Below are positions 1-7,947 of a stretch of DNA of 21,526 nt, one piece after another. Each line of letters starts with the position of its first letter. The first letter of the stretch is position 1. Source of the DNA: Spirochaetota bacterium (GTDB lineage Bacteria > Spirochaetota > Spirochaetia > SZUA-6); contig QNBI01000001.1 of assembly GCA_003641675.1 (NCBI GenBank), forward strand, positions 1 to 21,526, written 5' to 3'. The position numbers and the translations under genes are program-made. Under the pieces are notes generated by a model. That model saw nothing but the letters and a program-made list of their open reading frames with translations. It did no database searches and had not been told where the DNA came from.

Positions 1-2
1 CG

Positions 3-1250
3 CATCAGACGCGACCGTACTGGATAGCTGCAGGATTCTTATTTATTCTGGGAGTACTTCCGGGTTTCCCGTGGTATGTGCTTTTCCCCTTAGGCGGCCT
101 GCTTGGGGCTCTGGGATTTAGCCTGAGCCGGAAAGCATTGCAAGAAGAGGATAAAGCAAAGATGGAGGCTGCTGCAGGCAGAGAAACAGCCGCGCCTGTT
201 GAAATATCACCGGTAGTTCCGCTGGACCCGCTTTCACTGGAATTGGGGTACGGCCTAATCCCTCTTGTGGACAAAGATCAGGGAGCTGAGCTTTTGGACC
301 GTATTACGCGAATTCGCAGGGAAGCGGCTCTGGATTTAGGGCTTGTTGTTCCCAGAATAAGGATTATCGATAATATGAGGCTCGAGCCTTCGGAGTACTG
401 TCTAAAGATCCGGGGAGTAGAAGTCGGAAGAGGGAAAATTAAAATGGGACATTACCTCTCCATAAATCCGGGCGGTAAAAGGGAAGAAATAGAGGGGGAA
501 CCGACTAAGGATCCAGCCTTCGGATTATCGGCAGTCTGGATTACCGAAGATGTAAGAGAAAAAGCTGAACAGTTGGGCTATACGGTGGTAGATCCGCCTT
601 CGATTATTGCCACACATCTAACAGAAATTATAAAAAGACATGCGGCAGAGATACTTGGAAGACAGGAAGTTCAATCTATTCTGGATACATTAAAACACGA
701 CTACCCGGCAGTAATCGACGAGGTGACAAAGAGCCTGTCAGTAGGAGAAATACAGAAGGTTCTTCAGGGACTCTTACGTGAACAGGTATCCATAAGAAAC
801 ATGGTGGTCATTCTTGAAACTCTTGCCGATTACGCCGGAGTTACAAAGGATATAGGGTTTCTTATTGAGAAGGTTCGGCAGGCTCTCGGACGGCAGATCT
901 GTCTTCAGTATGCCGATGAATCAAAAACTCTTAAGGTGCTTACTATAGATCCTGAACTGGAAAAACAGATTATTGAATCTAAAGTTGAGACAGCTATGGG
1001 TATTACCGCGGCATTGGAGCCGGAAATACAGCGAAAATGGATAAACGCACTTGTAAACAGGGTAAAAGAAGTACAGAATACCGGCCAAATTCCAATTGTG
1101 CTCTGCTCAGAGGCGGCCAGGCCTTTGGTGAAGGCCAGCACAATCAGGGAGATACCGCATCTTGCCGTACTTTCGGTGCCGGAGGTAGTTCCCGATATCT
1201 CTGTTGAATCTATGGGTGTAATAACTATTTCGGATGAGAGGGGACAGTAA
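3..1250 (+). CDS. flhA: Flagellar export gate protein FlhA, 3' part (5' end outside window)
   Basis: FlhA forms the nonameric ring of the flagellar type III export gate in the inner membrane; its cytoplasmic domain receives chaperone-substrate complexes. The frame is open from the first bases, so the gene begins upstream; the GTG at 78 is an internal valine codon, not a start. What is present is the last membrane segment (from about 21 to 120, hydrophobic with GVLPGFPWYV), a charged linker, and the full cytoplasmic domain. Diagnostic stretches are the block with LGLVVPRIRIIDNM and YCLKIRGVEVGRG, and later ADYAGVTKDIGFLIEKVRQ, all typical of FlhA. About 415 residues of a usual ~690 are visible. 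The TAA stop abuts the flhF ATG with no spacer, so the two are cotranscribed and probably translationally coupled. The family call is firm. Confidence 0.97.
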   Translation, partial: HQTRPYWIAAGFLFILGVLPGFPWYVLFPLGGLLGALGFSLSRKALQEEDKAKMEAAAGRETAAPVEISPVVPLDPLSLELGYGLIPLVDKDQGAELLDRITRIRREAALDLGLVVPRIRIIDNMRLEPSEYCLKIRGVEVGRGKIKMGHYLSINPGGKREEIEGEPTKDPAFGLSAVWITEDVREKAEQLGYTVVDPPSIIATHLTEIIKRHAAEILGRQEVQSILDTLKHDYPAVIDEVTKSLSVGEIQKVLQGLLREQVSIRNMVVILETLADYAGVTKDIGFLIEKVRQALGRQICLQYADESKTLKVLTIDPELEKQIIESKVETAMGITAALEPEIQRKWINALVNRVKEVQNTGQIPIVLCSEAARPLVKASTIREIPHLAVLSVPEVVPDISVESMGVITISDERGQ

Positions 1251-2441
1251 ATGCAGTATTTTACGATTCAGGCAACATCGCACCGTGAGGCTCTTGAAAA
1301 AATGAAGGTTCAGTACGGCGATACTGCCAGAATACTAACACACCGCAATATACGCATTGGCGGATTTTTAGGCCTTTTCTCCCATGAAGGAGTGGAAATA
1401 ACCGGATATCTTTCCAAAGAGCCTGTAAGGAGAAAAACGGTTCAGTTAGAGGAAGCTAAAAGTAGAATCCTTGACAATGTAAAGAAAGATCAGACTCTTT
1501 CCAAACTGCTGGAGGAAATACAGACTTTAAGAAAAGATATGAAACTCCAGAATAATACGGAGAACAAGCATCACCCTTCCATTAATGAGATAGAAATGCT
1601 CCTGAAATCTAATGATTTTACAGAGGATTTCATAAAAGAAGCTGTAAACTGGCTGGAAACTAATTTTTCTCTGGAAGAACTTGCAAATAGAGATGGTCTG
1701 CAGAATGCAATTCTTGAATGGATAGGAAACAAAATATCTATTGGAAACCCTATTCTGTTTAATCGGGATGGCAATGGAAAAATTGTTACAATTATAGGTC
1801 CTACCGGTGTCGGTAAAACCACTACAATTGCAAAACTGGCCGCTATTTACGGAATAGGTAATTCGGGAATTGAACCAAAGAATGTTAGAATTGTTACAAT
1901 AGATTATTACAGGATAGGGGCAGAGCAGCAGATTAAAAAGTACGGTGAAATTATGAAAATACCGGTTTCTTCTGCAGAAACCCGGGAGGACCTTAAAAAA
2001 ATACTCGCAATTTACAGAGACACGGACCTTATTCTAATAGATACAATAGGGAAAAGCCCGAAGGATTATGAAAAGCTCGGCGAAATGAAAAACCTGCTCG
2101 ATGTATGTGGTAAACAGAGCGACACTTTCCTTGCCCTGAGTGCAACGACCAAAGCATCGGATGCAGAAGATATTATGCGCCATTTTGAACCTTTCAATTA
2201 CAGATCCGTTATTCTGACAAAACTGGATGAAACAGCACGTATCGGCAATATAATTAGTATACTGTCAAAAAAGAGAAAAAGTGTTGCGTACATTTCCGAC
2301 GGGCAGTCTGTTCCGCAGGATTTTGAAAAGGCATCTGTAGTGAGATTTCTCATGAATATGGACGGTTTTAGAGTGAACAGAGAGCTACTGGAAGAAAAGT
2401 TCGGAAAGCGTGAAGCAAGTTTAAAAGGAATTTGGAGTTAA
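1251..2441 (+). CDS. flhF: Flagellar SRP-family GTPase FlhF
   Basis: FlhF is the third SRP-type GTPase; with FlhG it sets flagellar position and number at the membrane. The 396-aa protein has the expected N-terminal B domain (1-~100, variable and charged), an N domain (~110-175) and a G domain. The P-loop GPTGVGKTT lies at residues 183-191, the G3-type motif reads DTIGKS at 264-269 (the SRP family usually has DTAGR), and the guanine-specificity motif TKLDE is at 323-327. The ATG follows the flhA stop directly, with GAGGGG about 7 nt upstream inside flhA. flhG follows by a 2-bp gap, the partner order seen in many flagellated bacteria. Ile in the G3 motif and Lys for Arg are mild departures, not signs of inactivity. 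Confidence 0.96.
   Translation: MQYFTIQATSHREALEKMKVQYGDTARILTHRNIRIGGFLGLFSHEGVEITGYLSKEPVRRKTVQLEEAKSRILDNVKKDQTLSKLLEEIQTLRKDMKLQNNTENKHHPSINEIEMLLKSNDFTEDFIKEAVNWLETNFSLEELANRDGLQNAILEWIGNKISIGNPILFNRDGNGKIVTIIGPTGVGKTTTIAKLAAIYGIGNSGIEPKNVRIVTIDYYRIGAEQQIKKYGEIMKIPVSSAETREDLKKILAIYRDTDLILIDTIGKSPKDYEKLGEMKNLLDVCGKQSDTFLALSATTKASDAEDIMRHFEPFNYRSVILTKLDETARIGNIISILSKKRKSVAYISDGQSVPQDFEKASVVRFLMNMDGFRVNRELLEEKFGKREASLKGIWS
2434..2437 (+). promoter_or_regulatory. Ribosome binding site deciding the flhG start
   Basis: GGAG lies 6 nt before the ATG at 2444 and overlaps the end of flhF. It supports that ATG over the in-frame TTG at 2432, whose own codon runs into this site. Confidence 0.6.
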
Positions 2442-2443
2442 TA

Positions 2444-3301
2444 ATGACAGACCAGGCGGAGAAGTTACGGCAAATAATGCAGAGGAAAGAGAGCAGGGCA
2501 AAAGGCAATACCAGAATAGTAGCAGTCTCCAGTGGCAAAGGGGGTGTAGGCAAAACAAATTTTGCTATTAATCTGGCACTTGCGTACGGCCAGCTCGGCA
2601 GAAAAGTCATCGTTCTGGATGCGGACCTAGGTCTTGCAAATGTTAATGTAATACTCGGAGTTATACCGCAGTATAACCTGTATCATTTAATTAAAAAGCA
2701 GAAAAAACTGCGGGATATTATATTAAAAACAGATTACGGAATAGATATTATCGCTGGTGCCTCCGGATTTTCTAAGATTGCAAACCTTTCGGATGAAGAG
2801 CGGCAGAACTTTATATCGGAGCTGGACGATCTTTCAAGCTCGGATATTATAATTATAGATACAAGTGCCGGCGTTTCTGATAATGTGCTTGGTTTTATAG
2901 CTGCTTCCGATGATGTAATAATTGTTACAACACCGGAACCTACGGCAATTACAGATGCATATGGAATAATTAAAATTATTGCTACCGAAATAGATGATGT
3001 GGATTTGGATTTAAAGCTGGTTGTGAATCGAGTTAATTCTGTTGTAGAGGGGAAAAAAGTAGCCGAGCGTGTTATAAACATCGCCGGGCAGTTTTTAAAC
3101 CTTAAGGTGGACTACCTTGGTTTTGTATATGAAGACAACCTTGTCCATACAGCTGTACTTAAACAAAAGCCATTTATAATTCTGGATCCCAAAGGAAAGG
3201 CGTCCATTTGTATAAGGCATATTGTAAGCAGACTGGAAAATATTGACTATAAGGAGGGAGGCGGTTTAGGGAGATTTTTTAAAAAGCTGTTTAGAGGATA
3301 G
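2444..3301 (+). CDS. flhG: MinD-like ATPase FlhG (YlxH/FleN)
   Basis: FlhG is a MinD/ParA-type ATPase that limits flagellar number and stimulates the FlhF GTPase. With the ATG at 2444 the protein is 285 aa and begins MTDQAEKLRQ, which contains the DQAxxLR motif (residues 3-9) known as the FlhF-activating element of FlhG. The deviant Walker A GKGGVGKT is at 31-38, the DAD of switch I/A' at 59-61, and an IIIDTSAG segment supplies Walker B. The C-terminus (GLGRFFKKLFRG) looks like the amphipathic membrane-targeting helix of MinD proteins. GGAG at 2434-2437 sits 6 nt before this ATG. A TTG at 2432 in the same frame would add four residues, but it overlaps that ribosome site and is disfavoured. 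Confidence 0.96.
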   Translation: MTDQAEKLRQIMQRKESRAKGNTRIVAVSSGKGGVGKTNFAINLALAYGQLGRKVIVLDADLGLANVNVILGVIPQYNLYHLIKKQKKLRDIILKTDYGIDIIAGASGFSKIANLSDEERQNFISELDDLSSSDIIIIDTSAGVSDNVLGFIAASDDVIIVTTPEPTAITDAYGIIKIIATEIDDVDLDLKLVVNRVNSVVEGKKVAERVINIAGQFLNLKVDYLGFVYEDNLVHTAVLKQKPFIILDPKGKASICIRHIVSRLENIDYKEGGGLGRFFKKLFRG

Positions 3302-3314
3302 CAATTTCGTTATC

Positions 3315-3343
3315 TTGACCTGCTTATTTATTTACCCTAATCT
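3315..3343 (+). promoter_or_regulatory. Possible internal sigma70-type promoter between flhG and the next gene
   Basis: TTGACC at 3315-3320 is separated by 17 nt from TAATCT at 3338-3343, inside the 55-bp spacer after flhG. The -35 is 5/6 and the spacing ideal; the -10 is 4/6. A start near 3350 would leave only about 7 nt before the ATG at 3357. This could give the downstream genes (including fliA) a second promoter. It is inferred from sequence likeness only. Confidence 0.3.
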
Positions 3344-3356
3344 ATAGGTAGCAGAT

Positions 3357-3914
3357 ATGTTTAAATGGAGAGTATCGACCTTTACATTTATAGGCGGTTT
3401 CGTTCTTTCTCTTTTTACAGGGTTAATTGCAGGGAATCCCTTTGGCGTAGTGTTTTTACGTTCTCTGCTTTCCGGTATTGTTATTGGCGGAGTAGGAACA
3501 GGTGTTGTTTTTGTGTTTAATAAATATTTCGCTGAATTGGTAGTTGATACCGGCAAAGATGAAAGCGGCAAAGAGGAAGGAGAAGGAATAGATATAGTAC
3601 TTCCGGAAGAGAATCCGCATATTGTTAATGATGATGACACAATAGAAGAGGTGGAAGAAGTAGTAGACGAAATGGAAGAGGCAGAACCGGAAGAAAAAAG
3701 CGAGCAAGTTTCAGATGCCGAACCTGTTATCGAAAAATCTGCTGTAGATGATTCATTGCCGGATCTGGATTCGCTGGCAATGGATTCGTTAAATACCGGA
3801 AAAGCATCTGTCTCTGTTCCTATGGGGCATACGGAATCACTCGGTCTGGAAACAGACCCTGAAACTCTTGCAAAAGCAGTACGTTCGTTTATGAAGAAAG
3901 ATGAGGAAGGATAG
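3357..3914 (+). CDS. Two-helix membrane protein with acidic tail, unknown function
   Basis: I do not recognise a named family. Residues 1-~56 hold two hydrophobic segments (about 8-25 and 30-54, Gly-rich: [16 protein letters not shown]), a hairpin in the membrane. A long, very acidic, probably disordered region (about 63-165, runs such as [17 protein letters not shown]) follows, and a predicted helix closes the protein ([19 protein letters not shown], 167-184). Net charge of the tail is strongly negative. It lies between flhG and the motility sigma factor, a slot that in treponemes also holds a hypothetical protein, as I recall. No clear Shine-Dalgarno precedes the ATG (only AGGTAG 6 nt off), unlike the neighbours. 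A role in flagellar placement or regulation is inferred from position alone. Confidence 0.85.
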   Translation: MFKWRVSTFTFIGGFVLSLFTGLIAGNPFGVVFLRSLLSGIVIGGVGTGVVFVFNKYFAELVVDTGKDESGKEEGEGIDIVLPEENPHIVNDDDTIEEVEEVVDEMEEAEPEEKSEQVSDAEPVIEKSAVDDSLPDLDSLAMDSLNTGKASVSVPMGHTESLGLETDPETLAKAVRSFMKKDEEG

Positions 3915-3922
3915 TAGACACT

Positions 3923-4711
3923 ATGGGGGAATTCAATTTTAAGGGAAAAACAGAAGATGAATTATGGAAAATCTACAAAAAAAAGAGGAATCCTGCAATA
4001 AGAGATTATTTTGTCAAGCAATACGCTCCTCTTGTTAAATATGTTGCTGGAAAAGTTGCTATCGGAATGCCCCATAATGTTGAATTTGATGACCTTGTGG
4101 GATTTGGTATTTTCGGATTGTTTGACGCCATAGAAAAATTCGATCCCGGAAAGCACGTTAAATTTAAAACCTACGCTGTTACAAGAATTAGAGGTGCAAT
4201 TTTCGATGAACTGCGTTCAATAGATTGGGTCCCAAGGTCTGTCCGGCAGAAAACGAGAGAACTTGAAGAGACAGTGAGAGTCCTGGAATCCAATCTCGGC
4301 CGATCCGCTACCGATAAGGAAATAGCAGACGCTATGGGTTTGAGCCTGGAGGATTTTCAGCAGCTTACTTTAAAAATAAGCGGAACTTCTATTCTGTCGC
4401 TTAACGACGTCTGGTATACAGGAGAAAATAACGATAAAATTTCTATTGCGGAAAGCATAGAAGCGCCATCGAATTTAAATCCGGATACTATCGTGGAAAA
4501 GGAAGAAATTAAACGGGTTATTGTTGAAGCAATAAATGACCTGCCGGAGAAAGAAAAAAAGGTTCTTATCCTATACTATTATGAGGATCTTACATTAAAA
4601 GAAATAGGACAGGTTTTAGAAGTAACAGAGTCGAGAATATCACAGCTGCATACAAAGGCAATAATGCGTTTAAGGGCGAAACTTACTTCCTTGAAAAAGG
4701 GGATTGTATGA
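3923..4711 (+). CDS. fliA: Motility sigma factor sigma28 (FliA/WhiG family)
   Basis: This sigma70-family group 3 factor directs late flagellar and chemotaxis genes. The 262-aa length is normal. Region 2 spans about 25-100 ([63 protein letters not shown]), region 3 about 108-155 ([20 protein letters not shown]), and region 4 about 203-255 ([29 protein letters not shown] with the helix-turn-helix [17 protein letters not shown]). The IDWVPRSVR block after region 2.4 is a hallmark of FliA/WhiG rather than of general-stress or sporulation sigmas. AGGAAGG near 3904-3910 serves the ATG at 3923. The TGA overlaps the next start (ATGA). No anti-sigma FlgM gene is visible in the window. Confidence 0.95.
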   Translation: MGEFNFKGKTEDELWKIYKKKRNPAIRDYFVKQYAPLVKYVAGKVAIGMPHNVEFDDLVGFGIFGLFDAIEKFDPGKHVKFKTYAVTRIRGAIFDELRSIDWVPRSVRQKTRELEETVRVLESNLGRSATDKEIADAMGLSLEDFQQLTLKISGTSILSLNDVWYTGENNDKISIAESIEAPSNLNPDTIVEKEEIKRVIVEAINDLPEKEKKVLILYYYEDLTLKEIGQVLEVTESRISQLHTKAIMRLRAKLTSLKKGIV

Positions 4712-6654
4712 TTACTCTTGCTGAAATAAAAGAGTATCTTAAGGAGCAGCTGGATAAGGATAGAAAGATAAAATCGGTAGAAGTGGAGGATGACAGCATA
4801 GCCTTAGCCTTGAAACAGGCCTCTATTGAGCTGGGGCTGCCGGTGAAAAAACTTGAGTATGAAATTATAGAGAAGGGCACAAAGGGTGTAATGGGGCTGG
4901 GTAAGAAAAAGTGGAAAATTATTGCTTACGAAGCAAAAAAACCGGCTGGTATAACCAAAGAAACAGAGGAGCATGAGGAGGATTTAGGACTCGAACTTCC
5001 TTCTGTAAAAGTGGAAAACAGACCTGGTGAAATATTTGTACGCCTAACTAATGAAGGCGTTTTCCTTAAAGTCACTAAACCCTTGGGAAACGGAAGAAAA
5101 GCAACTGAAAGAATGGCTATTTCAAAACTTTCCGAAAGAGGTGTCAGTGATTATAATGCAGGTCTTGTTTCCAGAGTAGTAAAGCATGCCGATGGTGAGT
5201 ATATAAAAATAGGTGACTATCAGTATAATCCTGCTAATGATTCAACAATTGCAGTTGAAATTACAGACCAGGATATGAAAGCCTATATGGTAGTAAGCCC
5301 ACCCGGTCCCGGAGGTGCAGATTTAACATATGATGATATTATTTCATATTTAAATGCAAACGATGTAATTCATGGCATAAAAGAGGATGTCATTAAGAAA
5401 TTTATCGATTATCCTATCTACAATGATGCTGTACTGATAGCAGAGGGGACCAAACCCAGGAACGGACGAGATGCAAGAATTATCTATAATTTCAGAACCG
5501 ACCACTCACAGATAGAACTTAAAGAAAAGGATGGAAAGGTAGATTTTAAAGAGCTGGATCTGGTAGAAAATGTAGTTGCCGGCCAGCTGCTTGCAAAGAA
5601 AATACCTCCGGAAGAGGGGCAGAACGGCAGAACAGTAACTGGAATGGCAATCCCTGCAAAAGCAGGTAATGATATAGAATTTGAAGTGGGTAAAAATGTT
5701 AAACTTTCCGAAGACGGCTTAACAGCTGTATCCGAGATAAACGGGCAGGTACTGCTGCTTGCAGGAAAAATCAACGTGGAACCGGTTTATACAATTCCGG
5801 GTGACGTAAATCTTCATACGGGTAATATTTTATTTCTCGGTACTGTTGTTGTAAAGGGAAATGTGGAGGACGGTTTTTCTGTTAAGGCTGCAGGAAACAT
5901 AGAGGTATTCGGGAGTGTTGGCAAGTGTATTCTGGATGCAGAAGGAGATATTATTGTGCATCAGGGAATCATGGGTAAAACCGGCGGTGATGTGAAGAGC
6001 GGAATGAGCATTTTTGCCAAGTTTATAGAGCATGCACAGGTTGCAGCCGGAGAGTACGTTGTCGCAACAGATGGGATTATACATTCACAGGTAGATGCCA
6101 ATAAGAAGATAATCTGCCAGGGTAAACGTGCATCTATTGTCGGGGGAAGATTAAGAGCTACAGAAGAAATAAACGCTAAAAATTTAGGGTCTGTTGCAGG
6201 TACGGAGACAAATTTGGAAGTCGGATACGATCCGCGCAGTAAAGAGAGAATGAATGAGCTTGATGAGAAAAAGAACAGTCTGGAAGAACAGCTTGAGGAA
6301 CTGGAAAAGAATATAACCACAATTGAAAAACTGCAGAGGATACAGAAGAGAATGCCGGAAGAAAAGAAACAGTATCTTACTCAGTTAAATGAAGAGCGCT
6401 CAAAAGTTCTTGCCGATCTGGATGAGGTAAATAAGGAAATAGGGAAGCTTGTATCGTACCTTGAGTCTTTGAAGCTAATAGGTAAAGTATCCGCTTCCGG
6501 CAGGGTGTATCCGGGAGTTAAAGTGTTTATTAAGAATGCCTCTCTTGTTGTCAGAACCGAATTTAAATTTGTTACCTTTTATCTGCAGGCTAATGAGGTA
6601 AAAGTAACGAAATACGAAGCTGTGGAAGAGGAAGAAATGGCAAGGAGGATTTAG
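4708..6654 (+). CDS. Jag_N-FapA (DUF342) polymer-forming protein
   Basis: The 648-aa product begins with a Jag_N-like domain (about 15-75; [20 protein letters not shown], then [16 protein letters not shown]), known from the RNA-binding KhpB/Jag proteins and found in front of many DUF342 proteins. A linker of about 100 residues follows. The FapA/DUF342 domain starts near 190 ([20 protein letters not shown]) and includes [12 protein letters not shown], the [15 protein letters not shown] block and a right-handed beta-helix-like repeat stretch (about 345-500, Gly/Val/Ile periodicity such as [20 protein letters not shown]). An antiparallel coiled coil (about 515-590) and a C-terminal beta segment close it. 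The start overlaps the fliA stop (ATGA), with AAGGGG upstream. FapA-type proteins next to sigma28 are common in spirochaetes and some Clostridia; the molecular role is unsettled. No signal peptide, so cytoplasmic. Confidence 0.9.
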   Translation: MITLAEIKEYLKEQLDKDRKIKSVEVEDDSIALALKQASIELGLPVKKLEYEIIEKGTKGVMGLGKKKWKIIAYEAKKPAGITKETEEHEEDLGLELPSVKVENRPGEIFVRLTNEGVFLKVTKPLGNGRKATERMAISKLSERGVSDYNAGLVSRVVKHADGEYIKIGDYQYNPANDSTIAVEITDQDMKAYMVVSPPGPGGADLTYDDIISYLNANDVIHGIKEDVIKKFIDYPIYNDAVLIAEGTKPRNGRDARIIYNFRTDHSQIELKEKDGKVDFKELDLVENVVAGQLLAKKIPPEEGQNGRTVTGMAIPAKAGNDIEFEVGKNVKLSEDGLTAVSEINGQVLLLAGKINVEPVYTIPGDVNLHTGNILFLGTVVVKGNVEDGFSVKAAGNIEVFGSVGKCILDAEGDIIVHQGIMGKTGGDVKSGMSIFAKFIEHAQVAAGEYVVATDGIIHSQVDANKKIICQGKRASIVGGRLRATEEINAKNLGSVAGTETNLEVGYDPRSKERMNELDEKKNSLEEQLEELEKNITTIEKLQRIQKRMPEEKKQYLTQLNEERSKVLADLDEVNKEIGKLVSYLESLKLIGKVSASGRVYPGVKVFIKNASLVVRTEFKFVTFYLQANEVKVTKYEAVEEEEMARRI

Positions 6655-6975
6655 ATGCCCCTACTGCCGATAGATTTACAGACTCTTTTTGCTCAAATGA
6701 ATCAGGTAGGAAAAGAGCAGGCAATTCAGAAAAATATATCCCCTCTTCATCAGTCTCTTCAGGGAAATGAGATTGTTAAACAAACAGAGGAAAAGGACAA
6801 TTCTGTAAATGAAACCAAAGAGGTAAGTGACGGAGTTGAGAAAATTAAAGATAAAAATGCAGAAAGAAAGGAAAAAGAATCCTCCAAAGGCGGAAAGAAA
6901 GAGCAGGGAGAAAACAAAAAGAAGGGAGTATTTAATGATCCTGATCTGGGCCAGCACATAGATATTGTTGGCTGA
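6655..6975 (+). CDS. Small Lys/Glu-rich flagellar-operon protein with conserved-looking ends
   Basis: This 106-aa protein has no recognisable fold. Its N-terminus is ordered-looking and hydrophobic in places (MPLLPIDLQTLFAQMNQVGK), the middle (~45-90) is a low-complexity run of K, E, N and S expected to be disordered, and the C-terminus ends in DPDLGQHIDIVG. I recall short proteins of this build (PIDLQ at the start, GxHIDI at the end) beside fliA and FapA genes in spirochaetes and some Clostridia, but this is memory, not a search. AAGGAGGAT (about 6641-6649) gives one of the strongest ribosome sites in the window, and the ATG follows the FapA stop with no gap, so translation is real and coupled. 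It could be a tether joining two partners through its terminal motifs; that is inference. Confidence 0.85.
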   Translation: MPLLPIDLQTLFAQMNQVGKEQAIQKNISPLHQSLQGNEIVKQTEEKDNSVNETKEVSDGVEKIKDKNAERKEKESSKGGKKEQGENKKKGVFNDPDLGQHIDIVG

Positions 6976-7007
6976 GATTTTAACTGGATACATTTACCTT
7001 ATATAGT

Positions 7008-7472
7008 ATGAACGGTTCTTTTAGCTTGTTTTTAATAGTTTCTTTGAATCTGATCATTCTTTTTGTTATTTATCATTCTTTAAAAAAGAGGATTGATAAT
7101 TCGTCCAGTGCAGAGCATATACTTAAGAGTGTCCGAGATGAGGTGGACAGAATGCTTGTGGAGCTTAATCAAACTACCGAAAGAAATATTGCTCTGCTCG
7201 AAAACAAATTAAACTATTTAAATAGCGTTATGGAACAGGCAGATAAAAAGATAAAGGTTCTCGAACGGGAAAAGGAAAAACAGGATTTAAGCAGGAAAAT
7301 ATACAGTGAACTTAACAGAAACAAAAGAACTGTTGCAGAGGAAAAAGATTATCAGGAGGAAGTTATTAATTTGTTTAATTCCGGTGTTGCGGAAAATGTT
7401 ATAGCAAAACGTCTAAATCTTCCCATAGGAGAGGTCCAGCTTATTATTTCCCTGAACAGTTCAAAAAGGTAG
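7008..7472 (+). CDS. SwrB/DUF6115-like single-pass membrane coiled-coil protein
   Basis: Residues 5-24 form one membrane helix (SLFLIVSLNLIILFVIYHSL), 30-105 a charged coiled coil (heptad-like Leu/Ile spacing), and 112-150 a small helix-turn-helix-like domain reading EVINLFNSGVAENVIAKRLN and LPIGEVQLIISL. This order (N-terminal anchor, coiled coil, terminal module with G..xxxIAkrL..p.GEVqLIi.L) is that of Bacillus SwrB/YlxL (DUF6115) and resembles the DUF2802 proteins beside cheW in Gammaproteobacteria. In Bacillus the gene lies just after sigD in the fla/che operon, and SwrB helps activate the export apparatus through basal-body maturation. Here it lies downstream of fliA and just before cheW, a matching context. 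No Shine-Dalgarno is seen before the ATG, and an in-frame stop at 6981 rules out an earlier start. Homology is inferred from architecture. Confidence 0.8.
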   Translation: MNGSFSLFLIVSLNLIILFVIYHSLKKRIDNSSSAEHILKSVRDEVDRMLVELNQTTERNIALLENKLNYLNSVMEQADKKIKVLEREKEKQDLSRKIYSELNRNKRTVAEEKDYQEEVINLFNSGVAENVIAKRLNLPIGEVQLIISLNSSKR

Positions 7473-7488
7473 AGGAGGCGTTGAAAAA

Positions 7489-7938
7489 ATGGCAGAGCGA
7501 TATGTTTTGTTTCGTGTCGGAGAGGTTCGTTATGCAATAAATCTCTCCTTTGCAGTACAGATATTGAGAAAGAAAAATGAAAATATACTTGAGGTGCCCA
7601 GAGTTCCGAAATATGTGGATGGTGTAATTAATGTGCGTGGCGAGGTTATTCCGATAATTAATATGAGGGAAAAGTTTGGTTTGGAAAAAGAGGGGGAAGA
7701 TAAAAAGAAGAGGATTGTTGTCATCAGAATAAAAGAACGAATTTATGGACTGCTTGTGGATGATGTGCGCGAAATTGCAGAAATAGATGAAGAGGTTATT
7801 GAAAAAGAGGTAACTTCCGTGTTTGGCCTTAAAAAGAATTTGATAGAAGGAATTGCAAAGATTAAAGATAACCTTATTGTTATACTCCGTATAGAGGAAG
7901 TAGTAAAATCAGAAGAAGAAATTAAGGTTGCAAAGTAG
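7489..7938 (+). CDS. cheW: Chemotaxis coupling protein CheW
   Basis: CheW bridges chemoreceptors and CheA in the receptor array. The 149-aa product is a single CheW domain of normal size: an N-terminal YVLFRVGEVRYAINL, the conserved VPRVPKYVDGVINVRGEVIPIINM block with RG at the usual receptor/CheA contact, GLLVDDVREIAEI, and the closing strand NLIVILRIEEVV. AGAGGAGGCG about 8-10 nt before the ATG is a strong ribosome site that overlaps the end of the SwrB-like gene. cheA follows after 9 bp. Only one cheW lies in the window. Confidence 0.97.
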   Translation: MAERYVLFRVGEVRYAINLSFAVQILRKKNENILEVPRVPKYVDGVINVRGEVIPIINMREKFGLEKEGEDKKKRIVVIRIKERIYGLLVDDVREIAEIDEEVIEKEVTSVFGLKKNLIEGIAKIKDNLIVILRIEEVVKSEEEIKVAK

Positions 7939-7947
7939 GGGTGCATT

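Noticed and set aside
78..80. GTG as a start for the first + strand gene
   Set aside because: The frame is open from base 3 and encodes FlhA-like membrane sequence before it; the codon is an internal valine in a gene cut by the window edge.
525..532. GCCGATAA (sigma28 -10) on the - strand inside flhA
   Set aside because: It is antisense within a coding region, with no gene behind it; likely chance, and a reminder that the octamer can arise randomly.
2432..2434. TTG as flhG start
   Set aside because: It overlaps the ribosome site itself; the ATG at 2444 has GGAG 6 nt ahead and puts DQAxxLR at the N-terminus.
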